NCBI RefSeq assembly: GCF_025950235.1 | Contig: NZ_JAPDDT010000003.1 | Coordinates: 372,001 to 436,000, forward strand | Origin: Luteolibacter arcticus | GTDB lineage: Bacteria; Verrucomicrobiota; Verrucomicrobiia; Verrucomicrobiales; Akkermansiaceae | DNA length: 64,000 nucleotides | Direction of reading: 5' to 3' | Shown: in pieces, positions 44,370 through 53,340 of the stretch | Layout: the number at the start of each line of letters is the position of its first letter | Numbering within the stretch: position 1 is the first letter of the stretch | The notes under the pieces: model-generated | The model's database searches: none | What the model was told of the DNA's origin: nothing | Seen by the model: the letters and a program-made list of their open reading frames with translations, nothing else | Position numbers and translations under genes: made by a program

Positions 44370-44927
44370 ATGCCCTCCCTTTCCAAAGTCCTGAATTTCG
44401 CCGGATCGATCCTCGATCCCCGGTCGTATCTTCACATCCTCAGACTGATCCACTACAGCGGCTACAGCCATGTCCGCGAGCGGGGCAAGATCAGGAAAGG
44501 AAAGGGATCGGGCATCGCCCCGAATGCTTCGCTGCGAAACGGCGAGCGCATCGAGATGGGACGCGACTGTCACATCGGCGAACGCTGCTACCTGTGGGCC
44601 GGCGACTCGACCGGCCGCATCATCCTCGGGAACTTCGTGTCCCTCGCGCCCGAGGTTTTCATCACTGCTTCCGACTATCGCTTCGAAGCCGGCAAACCCT
44701 TCCGGCAACAACCGAAGAACGAACGCGACATTCGCATCGGCAACGACGTGTGGCTCGGTGCCCGCGTCGTGGTCACCGCCGGCGTCACCATCGGCGATGG
44801 CTGCATCGTCGGTGCCGGTGCCGTCGTCACCAAGAATCTCCCCGCCGGCTCGATCGCCGCGGGAGTCCCCGCCCGGGTCATCGGAACACGAGAACCCGTC
44901 ACTGCTGTTGAATCATCCCCCCCATGA
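44370..44927 (+). CDS. Hexapeptide-repeat acyltransferase (WcaF/maltose acetyltransferase-like)
   Basis: 185 residues. N-terminal helices ([25 protein letters not shown]) are followed by a left-handed beta-helix: [98 protein letters not shown]. The Asn-Asp-Val-Trp-x-Gly pattern and late coil are typical of O-acetyltransferases that decorate surface polysaccharides using acetyl-CoA. Stop overlaps the next start (ATGA). Confidence 0.88.
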   Translation: MPSLSKVLNFAGSILDPRSYLHILRLIHYSGYSHVRERGKIRKGKGSGIAPNASLRNGERIEMGRDCHIGERCYLWAGDSTGRIILGNFVSLAPEVFITASDYRFEAGKPFRQQPKNERDIRIGNDVWLGARVVVTAGVTIGDGCIVGAGAVVTKNLPAGSIAAGVPARVIGTREPVTAVESSPP

Positions 44928-45868
44928 AAGCCGACGTAGCCATCGTCATCGTGTCCTACAATTCGCAGGACCACATCGGAGCCTGCCTCGAAAGCGTATT
45001 CGCCCAGAGGAAGTCCGTCACCCAACAGGTCATCGTGGTCGATAACGACTCCCGCGATGATACCGTCAATTTCATCCGCACGAACTTCCCGGAAGTCGAA
45101 CTGGTGCTGCCCGGCACCAACCTCGGCTTCGCCAAGGGAGTGAATCTCGGAGTGAAGCATTCCAACGCGGAGTACGTGCTGCTCTTGAATCCCGACACCG
45201 TGATTCTCGACAACGCCGTGGACGTGATCGTGGATTTCGCCCGCAAGAATCCGAACCACGGTCTCTACGGCGGACGCACCTTGCGCCCGGATGGCAGCCT
45301 CGAGCCCTCCTCGTGCTGGGGTCGTCCCACCTTGTGGAGCATGACCTTGTTCGCCTTCGGCCTGACCACCATCGCACCGAAGAACCGCTTCCTCGACCCA
45401 GAGTCCCTCGGCTCCTGGCAACGCGACACCGTCCGCGAGGTCGGCGTCATCACCGGCTGCTTCCTGCTTTCTCCCACGGAAGTGTGGAACAAGCTCGGCG
45501 GCCTCGATGAACGCTACTTCATGTATGGTGAGGATGCGGATCTCGCGATGCGTGCCCACGCCGCCGGCTACCGCCCGGTCATCTGTCCGGACGCAACGCT
45601 GATCCACGAAGTGGGCGCCTGCTCCGACACGCCGGTCCACAAGACGATGCTGCTCTACCGCGGCAAGGCGAGTCTGGTCCGCACCCACTGGACCGGTCTG
45701 GCCCAATGGCTCGGCCTGTTCTTCCTAGCCACTGGCACCGGGCTGCGCGCTGCGCTCAGCAAGGTGAAGGCCAAGCCCGATTCCGCAAACAGTGCCGCCG
45801 CCCGCTGGCAAACGCTGTGGGCGGAGCGCAACAAGTGGATCTGCGGCTACGGCAGCCCCACCGCTTGA
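44924..45868 (+). CDS. Family 2 glycosyltransferase (rhamnosyltransferase-like)
   Basis: 314 residues, GT-A fold. VAIVIVSYNSQDHIGACLESV at the N-terminus binds the nucleotide. LLLNPDTVI carries the DxD-like site, FMYGEDADLAMRAHAAGYR the catalytic-base ED motif, and ATLIHEVGACS the conserved late His. It resembles WbbL-type rhamnosyltransferases, adding one sugar to the lipid-linked repeat unit on the cytoplasmic face. A hydrophobic segment near 265-280 (LAQWLGLFFLATGTGLRAAL) may hold it to the membrane. Seven C precede the ATG at 44924, which overlaps the upstream stop. Confidence 0.9.
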   Translation: MKADVAIVIVSYNSQDHIGACLESVFAQRKSVTQQVIVVDNDSRDDTVNFIRTNFPEVELVLPGTNLGFAKGVNLGVKHSNAEYVLLLNPDTVILDNAVDVIVDFARKNPNHGLYGGRTLRPDGSLEPSSCWGRPTLWSMTLFAFGLTTIAPKNRFLDPESLGSWQRDTVREVGVITGCFLLSPTEVWNKLGGLDERYFMYGEDADLAMRAHAAGYRPVICPDATLIHEVGACSDTPVHKTMLLYRGKASLVRTHWTGLAQWLGLFFLATGTGLRAALSKVKAKPDSANSAAARWQTLWAERNKWICGYGSPTA

Positions 45869-45892
45869 GTGAATCAGCGCCCCATCACACCC

Positions 45893-46780
45893 ATGATCAG
45901 CGTTGTCATTCCCAGCTATAACCGCCGCGACTGCGTGCTCGCGCTGTTGGCCGACGTCTATGCCCAGCAAGGCGTGGAGATGGAGGTCATCGTCGTCGAT
46001 GACCGCTCGCCGGACGATAGCGTTGAGGCCATCCGCCGCGCTTACCCGCAGGTCACCCTGCTGGTGAACGAGAAAAACGGCGGCCCGGCCGTCACCCGCA
46101 ACCGCGGCATCCGCGCGGCCAAGGGGGACATCATCGTCGGCCTCGACAGCGACGTCACGGTGCCCGACTGCCACGTGCTGGCCAACGTGGAGAAGCGCAT
46201 GAAGGCGCATCCCACCGTCACCGGCCTCGCCTTCCGCCTCTACAAGCCGGACGGAAAGTCGGAAGACACCCCCCGCTGGTGGCACCCGGTGCCGATCGAG
46301 CAATACGCGGGCAAGAGCTTCCTGACTTCCTACTTCAGCGGCACCGCCTACGCGTTCCGGCGTGAGGAGCTCATCAAGGCCGGCATGTATCCCGAGATCC
46401 TCTACATGCACTACGAGGAAGTGGAACTGGCCTTCCGCATCCTGGACAACGGCGGATCGATCCTCCACTGCCCGGAACTCTCGGTCTTGCATCATGCCAA
46501 CGAGGTCTCCCGCCGCAGCGAGGTCAGCGTGTTCTACAAGCCGCGCAACCAACTGCTGGTCGCCGCCGCCTGCCTGCCCGGCTGGAAGGCGCTCAAGTAT
46601 GCGATCCCGCGGATGGCCTTCCAATTCATCACCGCTTGCCGGCGAGGTCACCTGAAGGACTTCATCCGCGCCATGAAGTCGGCGTCCGAGTTGATTCCCC
46701 GCCGTTTGGAGAATCGCGAGCCCCTCCGCCCGGAAACGATGCGACAAATTGACGCTCTCAAGCAGGGACTTGTTCCCTGA
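45893..46780 (+). CDS. Family 2 glycosyltransferase
   Basis: 295 residues from the ATG at 45893, which begins MISVVIPSYNRRDCVLALLADVYAQQ at the GT2 domain edge. A GTG immediately after the upstream stop (45869) would add eight residues. Motifs: VIVVDDRSPDDSVEAI, NEKNGGPAVTRNRGIRAAKGDIIVGLDSDV (DxD), YMHYEEVELAFRILDNGG (base), HHANE (late His). The gene order makes it part of the repeat-unit assembly set. Sugar specificity cannot be read. It ends this part of the block; a 320-bp AT-richer gap follows. Confidence 0.88.
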   Translation: MISVVIPSYNRRDCVLALLADVYAQQGVEMEVIVVDDRSPDDSVEAIRRAYPQVTLLVNEKNGGPAVTRNRGIRAAKGDIIVGLDSDVTVPDCHVLANVEKRMKAHPTVTGLAFRLYKPDGKSEDTPRWWHPVPIEQYAGKSFLTSYFSGTAYAFRREELIKAGMYPEILYMHYEEVELAFRILDNGGSILHCPELSVLHHANEVSRRSEVSVFYKPRNQLLVAAACLPGWKALKYAIPRMAFQFITACRRGHLKDFIRAMKSASELIPRRLENREPLRPETMRQIDALKQGLVP

Positions 46781-47100
46781 GAGCTGGCGTGCATTCCGCT
46801 TCATGCGCAATGTGCACACCCTCCGTAATTCCCGCAACATTTCTAAGTCACTAAAGACCAATGGTGAAATTTAACTGTTAGGACAGGAAATCGACTTGCG
46901 ACTTGCTAACAGGCCGATTCTTCGGACTCTAGGATTCTCAAATTGAAAAAACTCCGGTAAATTCAAAATTCGTTAAGGATCTCTTGCGATTGTGAATTGA
47001 CGGACCACGCAAAACGCGGTGCCCCCAGCCTGCGCCTTTCAGTCCGGCACCGGCCTGATCCCCCTCAAAACCAGCAAATCGGAAACCACCGAACCTGTAC
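46781..47100. promoter_or_regulatory. AT-rich intergenic region before the beta-helix gene
   Basis: No gene is visible. GC falls sharply around 46850-46990, with GTTAACAG-like and TTCGTTAAGGATCTCTTGCGATTGTGAATTGAC sequence (46969-47001). The TTCGTTAAG(G)ATC core is shared with the 28214-28669 region, and GATTGTGA has a counterpart near 36565. A promoter is likely, but I cannot place -35/-10 with confidence. Confidence 0.45.
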
Positions 47101-49290
47101 ATGAGAATCAAAGCCTACTTCCTTCTTCTAGCAGCCGCACTCGCGGCCCCGTTTTCTGCGTCTGCAAAGCCGACGCGGACCCCTGCTTTCGGCCCAAATG
47201 GAACCCATTGGCCGGAATTGATCCCGACACCGTTCATGTATGACAACACGGTGTCGAACATCGTGAACGTCCCCTGCAACTGGACGGCCATCCGAAACGC
47301 CATCCAGGCCGTCACCAACGCCCAGGCGAATAGCGGCACCCTGATCCTGGTGGCTCCCGGCACGCTGACCGGCAACGGCAGCGGCTCCGGCGCCGATCCC
47401 GTCATCCAAAACGTGGGTTCCAACAGTTGGGGCCAGCGCGTCACCGTCGCACCCCGCGACGGCTACGGCACCGTGAAATGGGAGAAGGGCGTGCGCTTCG
47501 TAAAGGTCTTTGGCGTCTGCTTCGCTGGCTTCGAGTCGATCAACACCGGCACCAACGGCTCCGTGAAGAGCGGCGTGAAAATGCACGGATGCAACCGCTC
47601 CGCCCTTGCATGGATCAAGTGCACCGGCCACCTGGGCGTCTACGGCACCGATGGCTTCGTGACCCAGGGTATCGAGGTGGTTGAAATGGTCCAACCCGAT
47701 CATTACGTCGTCAGCGATGACTCGGCTGACCTCTACGCCGGTGGCGGCGGTTTCGATGGCTGGCGCTTTGACGGCTGCTACCACGCGCCACGCTTCTTCG
47801 AGGTTCCCTACAGCGGTGCCAAGCCCCACACCGACACCTTCCAGATGGCCGCTGCGGGCGGTGGTGAATACAGCAACATCACCATGCGCGACAGCGCCTA
47901 CTTCTCGTCCAACAACTGCTCGATCCAAACTGGCAATGTCGATGGGTTCTTCCTCGAGAAGTGCTACGTGGTCTCGGGCGAAACCTCGCTTTCGCGCTAT
48001 CCCCACCTGCCAGGCGGTGCCACCGAGTCGACTTCCAACGCCTTCAACGGCTCCGGCAAGAACTTCACGGCCAAGGACTGCGTCTTCATCGGCGGCATGG
48101 GCTTGAACGACAGGGACTCCACCCGCCCGTGGAGCTTCGTCCAGAACACCAAGACCAACAAGACCTACGGTTCATTGAACCAACCCTTGTCCGGTTCCTG
48201 GACCGTGGACACCAATCTCAACCAGAACAACTCGGGCATGCCGGTCTACCCGACCGACGCTTACCTTAATACGATCTGGGCGAACCCCGGCGCGACCACG
48301 GATGTCCAACGCCCCGTCTTCATCCCTGCCGGCGGCACCTACAATTCCCCACAACAGGTGACCATGACCTGCTCGACCGGCGGCGCTGCGATCTATTACA
48401 CGCTCGACGGCAGCACTCCGACCACCTCGTCCACCCGCTACACCGGGCCGCTGCCGGTGTCGGCGACCACCACCATCCGGGCCTTTGCGACCGCCAGCGG
48501 CCTTGATCCCTCGGGCGTGCAAACGAGCGACTACGTGATCACCAACCAGGTGAACACACCGGTTTTCTCCCCGCACGGCGGCTTCTTCAGCTCGGCCCAG
48601 TCGGTGACGATCACCACCTCCACCTCGGGCGCTGCGATCCGCTACACCCTGGATGGCAGTACGCCGACCGCATCCTCCACGCTCTACACCGGACCGGTGA
48701 TGATTTCCGCGACCTCCACGCTCAAGGCGATCGGGACCAAGACGGGTGCCACCAACAGCGCCGTGGCCACCGCGAACTTCGGGATCGGCAGCGCTTTTAT
48801 CTCCAGTGACGCGTGGACCAACATCGTCGTCCCGACCCAGAACTCGCGCTTCACCGTGCGGTGGAATGCGGTCGCGGACGGGCCCAACGTGGACGCAGTG
48901 ACAGGCCTCGCCCTCGGCTCGGTGGATGACTACAAGGACCTCGCCTGCATCGCCCGTTTCAATATCAACGGCACGATCGATGCCCGCAATGGCGGTGCCT
49001 ATCAGGCCCTGGCCACCCTGACCTACGCCGCGGGAACGATCTACCGCTTCCAGATGGACGTGGACTTCTCGACGAAGAAATACTCGGTAACCGTGACGCC
49101 TGACGGCGGCCTGCCGGTCTTGATCGCGCAGAACTTCAGCTTCCGGACGGAACAAGCCACGGTAAGCAGCCTCGATCACCTGGGCATCGTTGCCCTCGAA
49201 GGTGGCACGCACATGTTGTCCGACATTGTCTTCGGCACCTCGACACCGCCCTCGGCACCTCAGGGCCTCCGGGTCACCTCGAATCCCTGA
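47101..49290 (+). CDS. Secreted beta-helix protein with two chitobiase-type C-terminal modules
   Basis: 729 residues. Signal peptide MRIKAYFLLLAAALAAPFSASA. About 50-395 has the look of a right-handed parallel beta-helix (GTLILVAPGTLTGN, GVKMHGCNRSALAWIKCTGHLGVYG, ITMRDSAYFSSNNCSIQTGN), as in pectate-lyase-like proteins. Two CHB_HEX_C_1-like modules follow (YYTLDGSTPTTSSTRYTGPL and RYTLDGSTPTASSTLYTGPV, about 400-560), then a lectin/LamG-like C-terminus. Secreted lyase-like proteins in polysaccharide loci may trim or bind the polymer, but no catalytic residues are identifiable, so enzymatic activity is uncertain. It has its own upstream region and a strong terminator after it. Confidence 0.8.
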   Translation: MRIKAYFLLLAAALAAPFSASAKPTRTPAFGPNGTHWPELIPTPFMYDNTVSNIVNVPCNWTAIRNAIQAVTNAQANSGTLILVAPGTLTGNGSGSGADPVIQNVGSNSWGQRVTVAPRDGYGTVKWEKGVRFVKVFGVCFAGFESINTGTNGSVKSGVKMHGCNRSALAWIKCTGHLGVYGTDGFVTQGIEVVEMVQPDHYVVSDDSADLYAGGGGFDGWRFDGCYHAPRFFEVPYSGAKPHTDTFQMAAAGGGEYSNITMRDSAYFSSNNCSIQTGNVDGFFLEKCYVVSGETSLSRYPHLPGGATESTSNAFNGSGKNFTAKDCVFIGGMGLNDRDSTRPWSFVQNTKTNKTYGSLNQPLSGSWTVDTNLNQNNSGMPVYPTDAYLNTIWANPGATTDVQRPVFIPAGGTYNSPQQVTMTCSTGGAAIYYTLDGSTPTTSSTRYTGPLPVSATTTIRAFATASGLDPSGVQTSDYVITNQVNTPVFSPHGGFFSSAQSVTITTSTSGAAIRYTLDGSTPTASSTLYTGPVMISATSTLKAIGTKTGATNSAVATANFGIGSAFISSDAWTNIVVPTQNSRFTVRWNAVADGPNVDAVTGLALGSVDDYKDLACIARFNINGTIDARNGGAYQALATLTYAAGTIYRFQMDVDFSTKKYSVTVTPDGGLPVLIAQNFSFRTEQATVSSLDHLGIVALEGGTHMLSDIVFGTSTPPSAPQGLRVTSNP

Positions 49291-49308
49291 GCCCCGCTCC
49301 CACCTCTC

Positions 49309-49343
49309 CGACGGCACTGCGACGGGTCGCAGTGCCGTCGTTT
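49309..49343 (+). terminator. Intrinsic terminator after the beta-helix gene
   Basis: Perfect 15-bp inverted repeat CGACGGCACTGCGAC/GTCGCAGTGCCGTCG (49309-49323, 49326-49340) followed by TTT. It separates the beta-helix gene from the glycosyltransferase starting at 49370. Confidence 0.8.
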
Positions 49344-49369
49344 CATCGGTTCCCCTCCCCTTTTCACCC

Positions 49370-50551
49370 GTGAATCCCACCCCCCCCGTTCGAGTCCTCT
49401 ATAGTTTCCCGCACAAATTGGGTGCGGGACGCATTTGCACCACCGCTTGGCATCAGGTCGAAGGCGCTTCCCGTGCGGGCGCGCAGGTCACCGTGATGAC
49501 CGGCTCCCAAGTCCGCCCGGTGAACGACAGTGTCACCGTGAAGACGACGCTGTCCCTCGGCAAATTGCGAGTGCCCTACAAGCTGATCGGCCGCGATCTC
49601 GCCTGCCACTGGCACGACATCGCCACCTCGATGTGGCTGAATGCCCACCATCGCGAAGTCGATGTGGTGCATAGCTGGCCGCTCGGATCCATCCGCACCA
49701 TCCGCACCGCGAAGCGCCATGGCATCCCCGTGGTGCTGGAGCGTCCGAACGCGCATACCGCTTACGCCTATGAGGAAGTGGAGCGCGAGAACCGCGAGGT
49801 CGGCATCGTGCTGCCGGACAACCACGATCACGAGGTGGATCCCAAGCGCCTCGCGCTGGAGGAGAGCGAATACGCGGAGGCGGACTACCTGCTCTGCCCG
49901 TCCGACTTCGTGGCGCGGACCTTCCTGGACCGCGGCTTCGAGCAAGCGAAACTGGTGCGCCACCAGTATGGCTACGATTTCTCGCGTTTCAGCCCGCAGC
50001 ACGCGGAGACCCCGGGTCACGACGGGCTGGTGATGATTTATGCCGGCGTGGTGGAGCCGCGCAAGGGACTGCACCACGCGCTGAAGGCGTGGCTCGACTC
50101 GGGTGCCCATGAAAAGGGTACCTTCATGGTCTGCGGCCAATTCGTCCCCGGCTACCGCGAGCGTCTGGAGCCGATGCTTTCCCACCCCAGCGTCAAAATC
50201 ATGGGCCACCGCACCGACTTGCCCGACCTGATGCGCCAGGCCGACATCTTCGTGCTTTCCTCGGTCGAGGAAGGCAGCGCGCTGGTCACCTACGAAGCCC
50301 GTGGCTCGGGATGCGTGCTGGTGGTCTCCGACGCCTCTGGCGCGGTGTGCGAGCACATGAAGAACGGCTTGATCCATCCCATGCGCAGCGTGGATGAACT
50401 GACAGCGCATCTCCGCCTGCTAGATGGCGACCGGTCGCTGCTGGAGAAGCTGAGGACGGCGTCCGTCGCCGATCTTAACTTGCTGACCTGGGACGAAGCA
50501 GGTCGCAAGCTCGCCGAAGTTTATCGTACCGTCGCCGCGCGCGCTGCCTGA
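49370..50551 (+). CDS. GT4 family glycosyltransferase
   Basis: 393 residues from a GTG at 49370 (NPTPPVRVLYSFPHKLGAGRICTTAW); the frame is open further upstream but that part lies in the terminator. GT-B fold: the N-terminal acceptor domain ends near residue 190. The C-terminal donor domain carries MIYAGVVEPRKGLHHALKAWL, the VKIMGHRTDLPDLMRQADIFVLSSVEEGSALVTYEARGSG donor-site stretch with the E-x7-E motif, and VVSDASGAVCEHMKNG. It would transfer a sugar from a nucleotide donor with retention of configuration. Codons 2-6 encode a C8 run. It is followed 37 bp later by the Wzy-like gene. Confidence 0.9.
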   Translation: MNPTPPVRVLYSFPHKLGAGRICTTAWHQVEGASRAGAQVTVMTGSQVRPVNDSVTVKTTLSLGKLRVPYKLIGRDLACHWHDIATSMWLNAHHREVDVVHSWPLGSIRTIRTAKRHGIPVVLERPNAHTAYAYEEVERENREVGIVLPDNHDHEVDPKRLALEESEYAEADYLLCPSDFVARTFLDRGFEQAKLVRHQYGYDFSRFSPQHAETPGHDGLVMIYAGVVEPRKGLHHALKAWLDSGAHEKGTFMVCGQFVPGYRERLEPMLSHPSVKIMGHRTDLPDLMRQADIFVLSSVEEGSALVTYEARGSGCVLVVSDASGAVCEHMKNGLIHPMRSVDELTAHLRLLDGDRSLLEKLRTASVADLNLLTWDEAGRKLAEVYRTVAARAA

Positions 50552-50588
50552 AGGGAGCGCGCTTCAACTTTCCTTCCCGACTTCCCGC

Positions 50589-51905
50589 GTGAGTCCGCTC
50601 GGCTTTCTCTTCTTCCTCGTCACTGCCCTCGGGCTGCTGTGCGCACCGCGGAAATGGGTGCTCGTGCCGTTTTTGGCCGGCGTGCTCTACATGACCCACG
50701 GGCAGAAGTTCGAGGTGGCCGGGATCAACCTGCCGATCTTCCGCCTGTTGCTGGCCGTCGGCTTGCTCCGCATCATCATCAAGGGAGAAGGCATCGAGGG
50801 CGGGATGAACGTGATCGACAAGATCATGATCGCGTTCTTCGGCTGGATGTTCTTTGCGAGCTTCTTCCATGAATCGGGCGTCGATGATGCAGGCCCGGTC
50901 TTCATCATCGGTCAGGTTGCCGAGATCGGCATCAGTTACCTCATGGTGCGATGCTACTGCCGGAGTCTCACCGAGCTCTACTCGCTGGCATCGATCATGG
51001 CCTACATGCTGGTGCCGGTCGCGCTGGAGATGATCTACGAGGAACTCACTGGCAGAAACATGTTCTCCGCGGTCTTCGGCGGGGTCAGCGATCTGGTGGT
51101 CGTCCGGGACGGCGAACTCCGTGCCCGCGGCCCCTTCCGCCACGCCATCCTCGCCGGCACGGTGGGGGCCTCGCTGGTGCCGCTGATGATCGCGATGTGG
51201 CGGAGCCATCGCAAGGCCGCCACGATCGGTTTGCTCGCCTGCCTGACCCTGGTCATTGCCTGTTCGTCCAGCGGCCCGGTACTGAGCCTGGTCTTCGGGC
51301 TGATCGGGGTGTTCCTTTGGAAATTCCGCCCGTGGATGCCGATGGTCCGTTGGGGAATGCTCATCGGCTACCTGGGGCTGACAGTGTTCATGAAACAGCC
51401 CGCCTATTTCATCATCGCCAAGATGAGCATGGGCGGCAGTACCGGCTGGCACCGGTCCAAGCTGATTGATGCGGCGGTGAAGCGCTTTGACGAATGGTGG
51501 CTTATCGGCACCGACTACACCCGGGCCTGGATGCCCACCGGCCTGCCGGGCAAATCCCAGCACACCGACATCACCAACTACTACCTCGGCTTCGGGGTGA
51601 AGGGCGGCATTCTGGCCATCATCCTGATGCTGGCCGTGCTCTGGATCGCCTTCAAATGGGTGGGCGACATCCTCGACGCGCGGCCGGAATTGGACGAGCG
51701 CGACCGCTTCATGATCTGGTGCATGGGGGCCAGTCTTTTCTCCCACGTGGCGACCAGCGTCTCGGTCGCCTACTACGACCAGTCGCTGGTGTTTTTCTGG
51801 TTCAGTGTCGCCTCGATCTCCTCGCTGGCCGCGATGATCTACCTCCCGGCGGAAGAAACCGACCAAACCGAGGAACCCCTCGGCTATGACATGCCGCGCT
51901 CCTGA
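50589..51905 (+). CDS. Wzy-like O-antigen/exopolysaccharide polymerase
   Basis: 438 residues from a GTG at 50589, with about ten transmembrane helices (LGFLFFLVTALGLLCAP, LVPFLAGVLYMTHG, IMIAFFGWMFFASFFH, SLASIMAYMLVPVALEMI, AATIGLLACLTLVIACSSSGPVLSLVFGLIGVFLWKF, GGILAIILMLAVLWIAFKWV, SLFSHVATSVSVAYY). A large periplasmic loop lies between helices near 285-345 (WHRSKLIDAAVKRFDEWWLIGTDYTRAWMPTG). This layout and the LRARGPFRHAILAGT loop suit the Wzy/WaaL-like family. It should join flipped repeat units in the periplasm, with length set by the Wzz fusion. Confidence 0.82.
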   Translation: MSPLGFLFFLVTALGLLCAPRKWVLVPFLAGVLYMTHGQKFEVAGINLPIFRLLLAVGLLRIIIKGEGIEGGMNVIDKIMIAFFGWMFFASFFHESGVDDAGPVFIIGQVAEIGISYLMVRCYCRSLTELYSLASIMAYMLVPVALEMIYEELTGRNMFSAVFGGVSDLVVVRDGELRARGPFRHAILAGTVGASLVPLMIAMWRSHRKAATIGLLACLTLVIACSSSGPVLSLVFGLIGVFLWKFRPWMPMVRWGMLIGYLGLTVFMKQPAYFIIAKMSMGGSTGWHRSKLIDAAVKRFDEWWLIGTDYTRAWMPTGLPGKSQHTDITNYYLGFGVKGGILAIILMLAVLWIAFKWVGDILDARPELDERDRFMIWCMGASLFSHVATSVSVAYYDQSLVFFWFSVASISSLAAMIYLPAEETDQTEEPLGYDMPRS

Positions 51906-51990
51906 TGACACCATGACTCCGGTAGCCCTTCCCTCCTCCGAGACCGCACGGCCCCGATCCGCGGACGATGGCGTTCCCGGCGATCCTGCC

Positions 51991-53316
51991 ATGAAGAAGA
52001 TCCTTTTCATTGCCTATCACTTCCCGCCTGCGGGAGGCGGTGGCGTGCAGCGCTCGCTGAAGTTCGTCAAATACCTGCCTGAAGCCGGCTACCTGCCGAT
52101 CGTGCTGACCATCGAGGCCCCGGATGATCGCCGCTGGACCCCCAAGGACCAGGCGCTGATGGATGAAGTGCCGGAGAGCGTGCAGATCCACCGCGTTTCG
52201 ATTCCAGACGAGGTGCACGTGCCCGGGAAGCTGGAGCGCGCGGCCCGCGAGTTGTTAGGCATGCGCAGCCGCTTCGGCCGGACGTGGATGGAGCGCGTGA
52301 TCGAAGCCGGCACGCGGATCGCGCTGCAGGACAAGCCCGACTTGATTTTCGTCACCATGTCGCCGTTCGATGGAGCGGATGCCGCGGCGGAGATTTCCCG
52401 GCGCACCGGCATCCGCTGGGTCGCCGACCTCCGGGATCCTTGGGCGCTCGATGAATTCCAGCTCCATCGCACCGGCTTTCACCGCGAGCTCGAGAAGTCC
52501 CAGATGCAGCGTTCCCTGAAGAGCGCCGCCTTGGTCATCATGAATACACCCGAGTCGGCGCGGCGGGTGAAGGAGACCATGCCGCAAATCCGGCCGGAAC
52601 GGGTCGTCAGCCTCACCAATGGCTATGATGCCGAGGATTTCTCCGGCGAAGTTCCACCCATCGGCGGCGGTAAATTCAACATCGTCCACTCCGGCTATTT
52701 CCACGCCGAGCAGGGACTGATGGAGCGGACGCGGCAGAAGCAATATCGCCTGTTAGGCCGGACCATCCCCGGGGTCGAACGCCTGTCCCGCTCGCACTAC
52801 TACCTGCTGCAGGCGCTGGAAAAATGGCTGAAGGAAGCCCCTGAGATCGCCGGTGAAGTCCGCATGCACTGCGTCGGCGTGCTTTCGAAGTCCGACCAGG
52901 CTCTCATCGACGCCTCTCCCGCCAAGGACCTCTTCGTGTGCTCCGGCTACTTGAGCCACAGCGAATGCCTGCGCTTCGTGCGCGGCGCGGACCTGCTGTT
53001 CCTGCCGATGCACAAGATGCCCGCGGGCATGAAGGCCGGACTCGTGCCCGGCAAGACCTACGAATACATGGCCGCCGGCCGCCCGGTGATGGCCACGTTG
53101 CCGGAAAGCGATGCCCGCGATTTCCTCGAGCACGCCGGGACCGGCGTATTCTCCCCGCCGGGCGATGTGGACGCTCTCCTCACCGCCTTGAAAGGCCAGC
53201 ATGCGAAATGGAAATCCGGCCAGCTCTCCTGCGATTGGAACGAGGAGTTCGTCCACCAGTTCGAAAGAAAGAACCTCACGGCCAAGCTCGCGGAATTCCT
53301 CGATCAGGTCCGCTGA
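51991..53316 (+). CDS. GT4-like family 1 glycosyltransferase
   Basis: 441 residues from the ATG at 51991 (MKKILFIAYHFPPAGGGGVQRSLKFVKYL, the Rossmann start). An ATG at 51913 would add a 26-residue polar extension and is possible. Domains: N-terminal acceptor part with PDLIFVTMSPFDGADAAAEI and WVADLRDPWALDEFQ, typical of this subfamily. The donor part has FNIVHSGYFHAEQG, DLFVCSGYLSHSECLRFVRGADLLFLPMHKMP and GLVPGKTYEYMAAGRPVMATLPESDARDFLEHAG. Located between polymerase and flippase; it probably completes the repeat unit. Confidence 0.87.
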   Translation: MKKILFIAYHFPPAGGGGVQRSLKFVKYLPEAGYLPIVLTIEAPDDRRWTPKDQALMDEVPESVQIHRVSIPDEVHVPGKLERAARELLGMRSRFGRTWMERVIEAGTRIALQDKPDLIFVTMSPFDGADAAAEISRRTGIRWVADLRDPWALDEFQLHRTGFHRELEKSQMQRSLKSAALVIMNTPESARRVKETMPQIRPERVVSLTNGYDAEDFSGEVPPIGGGKFNIVHSGYFHAEQGLMERTRQKQYRLLGRTIPGVERLSRSHYYLLQALEKWLKEAPEIAGEVRMHCVGVLSKSDQALIDASPAKDLFVCSGYLSHSECLRFVRGADLLFLPMHKMPAGMKAGLVPGKTYEYMAAGRPVMATLPESDARDFLEHAGTGVFSPPGDVDALLTALKGQHAKWKSGQLSCDWNEEFVHQFERKNLTAKLAEFLDQVR

Positions 53317-53325
53317 CACTTCCCT

Positions 53326-53340
53326 CCCCCCCCCGACTTG
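53326..53340 (+). promoter_or_regulatory. C-tract leader of the flippase gene
   Basis: Nine consecutive C (53326-53334), then GACTTG, ATG at 53341; no Shine-Dalgarno. Confidence 0.45.

Noticed and set aside
48529..48544. CTACGTGATCACCAAC as a fourth operator-like site
   Set aside because: It lies inside the beta-helix coding sequence, matches only half of the palindrome, and is explained by codon sequence.
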